11,334 bases of DNA, taken from W0P28-013 sp963638355 (GTDB lineage Bacteria > Bacteroidota > Bacteroidia > Bacteroidales > Paludibacteraceae). Shown here piece by piece: positions 5,500 to 11,334 of this stretch. The stretch lies in contig CAVHRT010000056.1 of assembly GCA_963638355.1 (NCBI GenBank), positions 1 to 11,334 on the forward strand. The letters are read 5' to 3'. Position numbers and translations under genes: made by a program. Each line of letters opens with the position of its first letter. Within the stretch, counting starts at the first letter, position 1. Below the pieces are notes generated by a model, which did no database searches, was not told where the DNA came from, and saw only the letters and a program-made list of their open reading frames with translations.

Positions 5500-6048
5500 T
5501 TAAAATTTTATGTTTATTTCTTTTAGCAGTGGATGCTTGGTGTCTTTTTCCGACAGAAGCATTTTTTCGGCAGGGATTTTCCAATCAATTCCGAGGTCGG
5601 GGTCGTTGAACATGATGCCGCCATCGGCTTCGGGGTGGTAGAGGTTGTCGCATTTGTAGGTGAAGATGGCGGTGTCGCTCAATACCGAAAAACCATGCGC
5701 AAAACCGCGTGGAATGAGGTATTGTAGATGATTTTCGTCGGTCAACTCCACACCATACCACTGTCCGTAGGTGGGCGAACCAGCGCGCAGGTCGACTGCC
5801 ACGTCCCACACGCGCCCAACGGTTACCGACACCAATTTCGATTGGCTGTAGGGCGCACGCTGAAAATGCAGTCCGCGCACCACGCCAAACGACGATTTCG
5901 ATAGATTGTCTTGCACAAAATCTTGCGCAATGCCCGCCTCGTGGTAGCGTTCGGCGTTGTAGGTCTCGAAAAAATAACCTCGCGCATCGTTGAAAACACG
6001 CGGCTTAATTATCAAAAGGTCTTTGATAGGAGTTTCTAGGATTTCCAT
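5500..6048 (-). CDS. rmlC: dTDP-4-dehydrorhamnose 3,5-epimerase
   Basis: This 182-residue cupin-fold enzyme performs the third step of dTDP-L-rhamnose synthesis, epimerising dTDP-4-keto-6-deoxyglucose at C3 and C5. The N-terminus has the usual KPRVFNDARGYFFETY (15-30). The active-site residues match the family: His61 in GLHFQ, Lys71 in QSKLVSV, Tyr131 in FTYKC, and Asp169 in SEKDTKHP. The motif LIPRGFAHGF (111-120) is present. Length is normal. It lies 97 nt downstream of the secreted hydrolase gene and on the same strand as rmlA, so it probably belongs to the rmlA operon. The gap (6049-6145) holds only 7-mer and 8-mer arrays. Bacteroidetes annotations often use the name rfbC. Confidence 0.96.
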   Translation of the reverse strand: MEILETPIKDLLIIKPRVFNDARGYFFETYNAERYHEAGIAQDFVQDNLSKSSFGVVRGLHFQRAPYSQSKLVSVTVGRVWDVAVDLRAGSPTYGQWYGVELTDENHLQYLIPRGFAHGFSVLSDTAIFTYKCDNLYHPEADGGIMFNDPDLGIDWKIPAEKMLLSEKDTKHPLLKEINIKF

Positions 6049-6057
6049 AGGGAAACA

Positions 6058-6143
6058 GTTTCAGGTTAAATGTTTCAAGTTTCAGGTTTGTGGTAGCTAC
6101 AACTTTTTGCAGTATTATCACTAATCAACCGATCAACTAATCA
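6058..6143. repeat. Heptamer and octamer arrays between rmlC and the hydrolase gene
   Basis: Five 7-mers lie at 6058-6092: GTTTCAG, GTTAAAT, GTTTCAA, GTTTCAG and GTTTGTG. A separate octamer array covers 6120-6143: ACTAATCA, ACCGATCA and ACTAATCA. The octamers end 2 nt before the hydrolase stop codon (6146-6148). On the opposite strand they read AGTTGATT/C, the same family as the octamers at 8039-8075 but inverted relative to them. Confidence 0.75.
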
Positions 6144-6145
6144 AC

Positions 6146-7174
6146 TTATTTCGCTGTAGTTTTTTTGTTTTTTACCTCTTTTGTCCACACGTTCAGTTGG
6201 GCGAGAATGTCGTTCCAGACGGTCTGGCGCTTTGTCTCGTTCAGAATTTCGTGGCGCATGTTGGGGTAGAGTTTGCTTGTTACGTTGGTGTAGCCCACAT
6301 TGTTCATGTTGCCCGCAGCCACCTCAAATTTTCTTTCGGAGATGATGCAAGGGTCGTCGGCACCGGCGATGAACCAAATTGGCATGTCGGGATTGTCCAT
6401 TTTCCAATTGTGGCGGTCGTAGGCGTCGCGCATCAGGTCGAAAAGATTGTTGAATCCGTTCACCGTGAATATGAAGTTGCACATTGGGTCGGCATCGTAG
6501 CGCGCCACCACTTTGGGGTTGGAGCAGATCCAAGCGTGCGGCGACACGGGTCCTGTGGCATCTTCAACAAATTTTTTGTTGTGATAGCGGAATGCCATGT
6601 CGTTAATTTTCTGGCTGCGATAGTGTCCGCCTTTTTGTTTCACAAGCAGATTGGTGAGTGGAATTCCCAGCACGCATTGCGGATCGTAACTTGGGCTGCC
6701 GCAAACTATCAGGCCCGAAAGTTCGCTGTCGTAGCGTTTGGCATACGAGCGCACTACCATCGAACCCATGCTGTGTCCAAAGAGAAAGAGCGGCAGGTTG
6801 GGGTAGGCCGATTTTATCATTTTTGTAACCTCCAGCACATCGTCGATGGTTGCTGTGTAGCCGCCGTCGTAGAAATAGCCGAGGTCGTCGAATGTCTTCA
6901 CGCTGTGACCATGTCCGCGGTTGTCGTGCATCACGCACACGTAGCCTTGATTCGCCAAAAAGCGCATGAACGGAATGTAGCGTTCTTTGTATTCGCACAT
7001 GCCGTGAACCATCTGCACGATGGCGCGTGGTTGGGTGCTTGGTTTTATTATCAACACGCTCAGTTTCAGGCTGTCGGCCGAGGCTGAAAGTGTTATGCGT
7101 TCGGTAATGATTGATTGTGCCGCAGTGGCGCAAAGGCTCACGGCCAGCACAAGTGCAAGAGCAATTTTTCTCAT
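6146..7174 (-). CDS. Secreted alpha/beta hydrolase, monoacylglycerol lipase-like
   Basis: This 342-residue protein has a cleavable Sec signal (residues 1 to about 19, ending ATAA before Gln20) and no lipobox, so it should act outside the inner membrane. The rest is a serine hydrolase of the Hydrolase_4 / S33-like type. The oxyanion segment is HGM (57-59), followed by the conserved DNRGHG (84-89). The nucleophile elbow is GHSMG with Ser135. The likely catalytic Asp274 is in GADDP and His308 in MRHEILNE, with a cap region between about 165 and 250. The family cleaves monoacylglycerols or other esters, and lysophospholipids are possible. The substrate is not determinable here. Its ATG directly abuts the rmlA stop (TAAATG), implying translational coupling, yet it has no known step in rhamnose synthesis. 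The highly basic C-terminus (KEVKNKKTTAK) is unremarkable. Confidence 0.9.
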   Translation of the reverse strand: MRKIALALVLAVSLCATAAQSIITERITLSASADSLKLSVLIIKPSTQPRAIVQMVHGMCEYKERYIPFMRFLANQGYVCVMHDNRGHGHSVKTFDDLGYFYDGGYTATIDDVLEVTKMIKSAYPNLPLFLFGHSMGSMVVRSYAKRYDSELSGLIVCGSPSYDPQCVLGIPLTNLLVKQKGGHYRSQKINDMAFRYHNKKFVEDATGPVSPHAWICSNPKVVARYDADPMCNFIFTVNGFNNLFDLMRDAYDRHNWKMDNPDMPIWFIAGADDPCIISERKFEVAAGNMNNVGYTNVTSKLYPNMRHEILNETKRQTVWNDILAQLNVWTKEVKNKKTTAK

Positions 7175-8035
7175 TTATTTCAGATCTAGAAGATATTTTC
7201 CGTAGTTTGTTTTTTCCAGTTTGCGACCAAGTGCATGCAGTTCGTCGGTTGTGATCCAGCCGTTGCGCCATGCAATCTCTTCGATGCAGCTTACATAGAA
7301 ACCTTGGCGATTTTGAATGGTCGCCACAAAGTTTGATGCTTCGAGCAGGCTGTCGCAGTTGCCTGTGTCGAGCCACGCAAAGCCGCGTCCGAACAGTTCC
7401 ACTTGCAGTGTACCTTCGGCCAGATAGAGTTTGTTCAGGTCGGTTATCTCGTACTCGCCGCGAGCCGATGGTTTCAGGTTGGCGGCTTTTTCGGTAACTG
7501 TTTCGTCGTAGAAATAGAGCCCAGGCACTGCGTAGTTGCTTTTGGGCTGTGCAGGCTTCTCTTCGAGCGACAGCACGCGACCATTTTTGTCGAATTCCAC
7601 CACACCGTAGGCGCGCGGATCTTTCACATAGTAACCAAACACGCAAGCACCGCGTTCAATTGCTGCAGCGCGCTTAAGCATGGAAGAAAAATTCTGTCCG
7701 TAGAACATATTATCGCCCAAGATGAGGCAGCCTTTTTCGCCATTCAAAAACTCTGCGCCAAGCACAAAAGCCTGCGCCAAGCCGTTTGGCACTTCCTGCA
7801 CCTTGTATTCAAAATGCATGCCAATTTGTGCGCCATCGCCAAGCAGATCGCGGAACATGGGCAGGTCGCGCGGGGTACTGATAATCAGCACTTCGCGAAT
7901 GCCAGCCAGCATCAGTGTCGATAGCGGATAGTAGATCATCGGCTTGTCGTAGACGGGCATAATCTGTTTCGAAATGGCTTTCGACAGCGGGTAGAGGCGT
8001 GTGGCGCTGCCTCCTGCGAGAATGATTCCTTTCAT
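7175..8035 (-). CDS. rmlA: Glucose-1-phosphate thymidylyltransferase
   Basis: This 286-residue nucleotidyltransferase makes dTDP-glucose from dTTP and glucose-1-phosphate, the first step toward dTDP-L-rhamnose. The N-terminal signature LAGGSATRLYPL (6-17) binds the nucleotide, and Lys23 follows in SKQIMPVYDKPMIYYPL. GDNMFYG contains the metal-binding Asp108. EEKP (158-161), VPGLYFYD (170-177) and GRGFAWLDTG (about 216-225) are all intact, and the C-terminal region has normal length. The ATG at 8035 is chosen because MKGIILAGG is the family start. The frame is open further upstream, but that stretch runs through octamer repeats and the promoter. It is first in an apparent operon with the secreted hydrolase and rmlC. 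rmlB and rmlD are absent from the window. It is also named rfbA. Confidence 0.97.
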   Translation of the reverse strand: MKGIILAGGSATRLYPLSKAISKQIMPVYDKPMIYYPLSTLMLAGIREVLIISTPRDLPMFRDLLGDGAQIGMHFEYKVQEVPNGLAQAFVLGAEFLNGEKGCLILGDNMFYGQNFSSMLKRAAAIERGACVFGYYVKDPRAYGVVEFDKNGRVLSLEEKPAQPKSNYAVPGLYFYDETVTEKAANLKPSARGEYEITDLNKLYLAEGTLQVELFGRGFAWLDTGNCDSLLEASNFVATIQNRQGFYVSCIEEIAWRNGWITTDELHALGRKLEKTNYGKYLLDLK

Positions 8036-8038
8036 TTT

Positions 8039-8075
8039 AGTTGATGAGTTGATAAGTTGACGAGTTGATAAGTTT
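8039..8075. repeat. Octamer array just upstream of rmlA
   Basis: Four tandem 8-mers, AGTTGATG (8039), AGTTGATA (8047), AGTTGACG (8055) and AGTTGATA (8063), plus a partial fifth. The array begins 4 nt from the rmlA ATG (minus strand, ATG at 8035), in the leader of the rmlA mRNA. Confidence 0.85.
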
Positions 8076-8143
8076 AACGCATAAAAAATGGTTTGTGATT
8101 TTGTCTTTGTTGCTGCGTTAAAATTGTTGTTGAAATTATTGCG

Positions 8144-8175
8144 CAAAGGTACAGTTTTTTGATAAAAGTAGCAAG
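8144..8175 (-). promoter_or_regulatory. Promoter of the rmlA operon
   Basis: Read on the minus strand: CTTG (8175-8172), a 20-nt spacer, then TACCTTTG (8151-8144). This fits the Bacteroidetes consensus, with TTG as the -33 core. Transcription would start near 8138 and give a leader of about 100 nt containing the octamer array. The promoter is divergent from that of secDF. The remainder of the 8036-8469 gap holds short repeats and the secDF promoter. Confidence 0.7.
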
Positions 8176-8179
8176 GGTT

Positions 8180-8311
8180 GAGTAAAGAGTAAGGACAAAA
8201 GAGTAAAGACAAGGTCAATTAGGAATTAGGAGAGAGAAGTTAGAAGCGGGGTGACCATGGCATTTTGCAGCCCACAACCAGAAATCTAGAAATCTAGAAA
8301 TCTAGAAATCC
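8180..8311. repeat. Three short tandem arrays between rmlA and secDF
   Basis: At 8180-8214 there are five 7-mers: GAGTAAA, GAGTAAG, GACAAAA, GAGTAAA and GACAAGG. At 8217-8244 there are four: AATTAGG, AATTAGG, AGAGAGA and AGTTAGA, closely resembling the array at 825-852. At 8281-8311 the 8-mer GAAATCTA occurs three times and GAAATCC follows. GAAATCTA repeats create TCTAGA palindromes. No ORF of interest is present. Confidence 0.8.
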
Positions 8312-8398
8312 TGCCTTGCAATTGCCTGAAAATCACCGCTTTCTCTACTTTTTCGGCGAAAATCTGGCGAAATGTGCGATTATGCCAAAAAAATAGCG

Positions 8399-8406
8399 TA
8401 AATTTG
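8399..8406 (+). promoter_or_regulatory. Probable -7 element of the secDF promoter
   Basis: TAAATTTG matches TAnnTTTG. The best -33 candidate, TGTG at 8373-8376 with a 22-nt spacer, is poor, so the promoter is only half supported. The predicted leader to the ATG at 8470 is about 57 nt and is A-rich near the start codon. Confidence 0.5.
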
Positions 8407-8469
8407 CACGCTCATTGTGTAACACACTGAAATTAATAATCAAACAAAAAAATAAAACAAAAAACTGCT

Positions 8470-11334
8470 ATGCAAAACAAAGGATTTGTGAGGTTTATTG
8501 CCATCGCATTGGCGCTTGTATGCTGCTACTACCTGTCGTTCAGCTTCGTCACTTCGCACTACGATAGTCAGGCGAAAGAGGTTTCGCAAGGCGACAGCAA
8601 AAAGTATTATGCCTATCTCGATAGCATCGCTGGCGAAGAGGTTTGGCTCGGCTCGACGCTGAAAGAGTGCCGCGAAAAGGAGATTAACCTCGGCCTCGAC
8701 CTCAAAGGCGGTATGAACGTCATTCTTGAGGTCTCGGTACCCGACATTCTGCGCGCCCTCTCGGGACACAGTCAAGACCCGCAATTTACGCAAGCCTTGG
8801 CCAATGCTCAAGCGCGCTCAAACGCTTCTGGCTCCGATTTCTTGTCGGTTTTCGAAGAAGAATTTGAAAAAATCGATCCCAATGCCAAACTCTCGACCAT
8901 TTTCAGCACCTACGAACTGCGCGAGCGCGTGCAACTGAACTCGAGCAACGCCGATGTAATGAAAGTGCTGAACGAAGAGGTGAGCAGTGCCATCGACAAC
9001 TCGTTCCAAGTGCTGCGTACGCGTATCGACCGTTTTGGCGTGGTTCAACCCAACATTCAACGCCTCGATGCACAAGGCCGTATCTTGATTGAGCTGCCTG
9101 GCATTAAAGAGCCTGAACGCGTGCGTAAACTGCTGCAAGGTTCTGCCAACCTCGAATTCTGGACAACCTACAACGCATCGGAACTGATGCCGCTGTTTGC
9201 ACAAGCCAACGAAATTGTGCGTGATATAAATGGTGTAGAAGATGTGGCTAAAACTGAGGCTGCTCCTGTGGCTGAAGAAAAAGTTGACACCGCTGCCGAC
9301 GACATCGACGCTCTGGCTACTTCGCTGAAAAACGATGGCGAGGCTAAAACGGAAGAGGCTGACAACGCTCGCTACGAGGAGTATGTTCGCAATAATCCAC
9401 TCTTTGCCGTGCTGCACACCGAAGGCAATTACGGTCCTGTAGTTGGCACAGTTTTGGCTGCCGATACCGCCAAAGTGAACGCCATGCTCGGCATGAAACA
9501 GGTACGCGACATTCTGCCACGCGAACTCCGTCTGAAATGGACCGTGAAACCTGTCGACGAAAAAGCTAAACAACTGGCATTCCAACTGATTGCCATCTAC
9601 GCTCCGAACCTCGACGGCCGCGCTCCACTTGATGGTAGCGTTATCACCGAGGCTAGCACCGACTTCGACCAGCTGACCAACGGCGCCGTTGTAAGCATGA
9701 AGATGAATTCGGAAGGCGCAAAAACTTGGGCACGTTTGACCAAAGATAACATTGGCAAATCTATCGCCATTGTGCTCGACGATTATGTTTATTCGTTCCC
9801 AACGGTAAACAGTGAAATCACTGGTGGTAACTCGCAGATTTCGGGTAAGTTCACGCAGGAAGAGGCAAAAGACTTGGCCAACATTCTGCAATCGGGCAAA
9901 ATGCCAGCACCTGCACGCATTGTGCAAGAAGATGTGGTTGGTCCGTCGCTGGGTCAGACTGCCATTCACGATGGCTTGATCTCGTTCGTCATCGCCTTCT
10001 GCTTGGTTCTGCTCTACATGATTTTCTACTATGGCTTGATTCCTGGCTTGATTGCCGATGGCGCATTGCTCTGTAACATCTTCTTCCTGTTTGGTATTTT
10101 GGCATCGTTCCGTTCGGTACTTACGCTGCCTGGTATCGCAGGTATCGTACTGACCATGGGTATGGCGGTCGACGCTAACGTGCTTATCTACGAGCGTGTG
10201 CGCGAAGAGTTGCGCGCTGGCAAAAATCTGAAAAAAGCCATTGCCGATGGTTATGCCAACGCCCTTTCGGCCATTATCGATGCCAACGTAACAACCATTC
10301 TTACTGGTATTATCTTGGCATTGTTCGGCACGGGTCCAATCCGCGGCTTTGCCATCACGTTGATTATTGGTATCATCACTTCGGTATTCACCGCTGTGTT
10401 CCTCACGCGTCTGATCTACGAACGCATGGCCAAGAGCGACAAAGAATATCACTTGGAATTCACCACCAACTTCACTCGCAACTGGTTCCAAAACACGCAT
10501 TTCGACTTTGTGAAAGCGCGCAAAATTGGTTACATCATTTCGGGTGTGCTGATGTTGGCTGCCATCGTTTCGCTGTCGACACGCGGCTTGAAACATGGTA
10601 TCGACTTCTCGGGCGGTCGCAACTATGTGGTTCGTTTCGAGCAACCTGTGAATGCCGATGAATTGCGCAAAACACTCGAAGGCGCGTTCGAAGGCTCGCA
10701 ACTGAGCGTCATCACCATGGGTAGCGACAATCAGATTCGCATTTCGACCAACTACGCTGTAGAAAACAGCAGCGATTCCATCGACGATGTGATCGAGACG
10801 ATGCTCTACACCAACTTGAAACCTTACTTGAACGAGCAGGTTACGAAAGAGATGTTTGTTCAGCGCTACACGGTTGAAAATGGTGTTTATGCTGCTTCGG
10901 TCGAGAATAGCGAAGTTACAAACTATGGTATTCAAAGTTCGCAAAAAGTTGGTCCGTCGGTTGCCGACGACATCAAATCTTCGGCCATTTGGTCGGTTGT
11001 GTTTGCGTTGCTTGGCATCGGACTCTACATTCTGCTTCGTTTCCGCAAATGGACCTTCTCGGTTGGTGCCGTTGTAGGTTTGATGCACGATGCACTGTTC
11101 GTCTTGGGCGTTTACTCCATCTTCTACTCGATCATGCCGTTCTCGCTCGAGATTGACCAATCGTTCATTGCTGCTATTCTTACGGTAATCGGTTACTCTA
11201 TCAACGATACGGTGGTTGTGTTCGACCGCGTGCGCGAAAATGCTGGACTCTATCCGAAACGCGCCTTTGGTCGCACCATCAACGAGGCTCTTAACTCAAC
11301 CTTGAGCCGTACATTCAGCACCTCGTTGAGTACG
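8470..11334 (+). CDS. secDF: Fused SecDF protein-export membrane protein (3' end outside the window)
   Basis: The frame is open for 955 codons from ATG 8470 and runs off the window. SecDF uses the proton motive force to pull proteins through SecYEG on the outer face of the inner membrane. After TM1 (about 8-27) comes the SecD signature LGLDLKGGMNV (74-84), then the large periplasmic P1 domain. The SecD membrane block begins near residue 500 and contains GMAVDANVLIYERVREE, with Asp568 as the expected proton-path residue. SecF follows in the same frame, with IDFSGGRN (Asp712), a periplasmic domain and GYSINDTVVVFDRVREN (from 908). P1 carries a low-complexity acidic and alanine-rich insert at about 255-307. 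The fused arrangement is common in Bacteroidetes. Only the last SecF helices are missing. Confidence 0.97.
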   Translation, partial: MQNKGFVRFIAIALALVCCYYLSFSFVTSHYDSQAKEVSQGDSKKYYAYLDSIAGEEVWLGSTLKECREKEINLGLDLKGGMNVILEVSVPDILRALSGHSQDPQFTQALANAQARSNASGSDFLSVFEEEFEKIDPNAKLSTIFSTYELRERVQLNSSNADVMKVLNEEVSSAIDNSFQVLRTRIDRFGVVQPNIQRLDAQGRILIELPGIKEPERVRKLLQGSANLEFWTTYNASELMPLFAQANEIVRDINGVEDVAKTEAAPVAEEKVDTAADDIDALATSLKNDGEAKTEEADNARYEEYVRNNPLFAVLHTEGNYGPVVGTVLAADTAKVNAMLGMKQVRDILPRELRLKWTVKPVDEKAKQLAFQLIAIYAPNLDGRAPLDGSVITEASTDFDQLTNGAVVSMKMNSEGAKTWARLTKDNIGKSIAIVLDDYVYSFPTVNSEITGGNSQISGKFTQEEAKDLANILQSGKMPAPARIVQEDVVGPSLGQTAIHDGLISFVIAFCLVLLYMIFYYGLIPGLIADGALLCNIFFLFGILASFRSVLTLPGIAGIVLTMGMAVDANVLIYERVREELRAGKNLKKAIADGYANALSAIIDANVTTILTGIILALFGTGPIRGFAITLIIGIITSVFTAVFLTRLIYERMAKSDKEYHLEFTTNFTRNWFQNTHFDFVKARKIGYIISGVLMLAAIVSLSTRGLKHGIDFSGGRNYVVRFEQPVNADELRKTLEGAFEGSQLSVITMGSDNQIRISTNYAVENSSDSIDDVIETMLYTNLKPYLNEQVTKEMFVQRYTVENGVYAASVENSEVTNYGIQSSQKVGPSVADDIKSSAIWSVVFALLGIGLYILLRFRKWTFSVGAVVGLMHDALFVLGVYSIFYSIMPFSLEIDQSFIAAILTVIGYSINDTVVVFDRVRENAGLYPKRAFGRTINEALNSTLSRTFSTSLST

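Noticed and set aside
8036..8218. N-terminal extension of RmlA (61 extra codons)
   Set aside because: The open frame upstream of ATG 8035 runs through the octamer array and the promoter at 8144-8175, while MKGIILAGG at 8035 is the normal family start.
8818..11160. Very long minus-strand open frame (780 codons) opposite secDF
   Set aside because: It is antisense to an unambiguous SecDF frame, and its product is low-complexity and rich in His, Asn, Arg and Gln with no known domain. It arises from the codon bias of secDF. Similar shadows lie opposite glmM, recA and the hydrolase.

Overview
The window looks like chromosomal DNA of a Bacteroidetes bacterium, most likely order Bacteroidales. The evidence is the promoter type: TTTG or TTG, then 19-20 nt, then TAnnTTTG (sigma-ABfr type), found before the tRNA, the lipoprotein gene, recA and rmlA. 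Starts lack clear Shine-Dalgarno sequences, SecD and SecF are fused, and the glmM and recA products are of the Bacteroidetes kind. No species can be named from the sequence.

Layout. Bases 1-172 hold a minus-strand tRNA-Arg(TCT) with a possible terminator hairpin behind it. Divergent from it is a small lipoprotein gene of DUF4827 type (290-826). A repeat-rich gap (827-1131), containing a 75-bp tandem repeat, leads to a GlmM-type phosphohexose mutase (1132-2523) for UDP-GlcNAc precursor synthesis. recA (2728-3765) follows, with its own promoter and a strong bidirectional terminator (3786-3821). Then comes a minus-strand, AT-rich type II restriction-modification pair: a beta-class DNA methyltransferase (4508-5185) overlapping by 4 nt a PD-(D/E)XK endonuclease (3843-4511). 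It looks horizontally acquired. Before the methyltransferase lies a roughly 200-nt densely structured segment (5204-5400) with mutually exclusive pairings. It contains a 45-codon ORF whose stop overlaps the methyltransferase ATG as TGATG.

Further right, still on the minus strand, is rmlA - secreted alpha/beta hydrolase - rmlC (8035 to 5500), part of a dTDP-L-rhamnose / surface polysaccharide operon in which an exported lipase-like enzyme abuts rmlA. rmlB and rmlD are not in the window. Divergent from rmlA, secDF (8470 to beyond 11334) encodes the Sec accessory membrane protein and is cut by the window end.

The core genes are ordinary housekeeping and envelope functions. The unusual material is between genes. 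Almost every gap carries short tandem arrays of degenerate 7-mers or 8-mers that often abut start or stop codons. The restriction-modification leader is the best candidate for an undescribed regulatory RNA or small mobile palindromic element.
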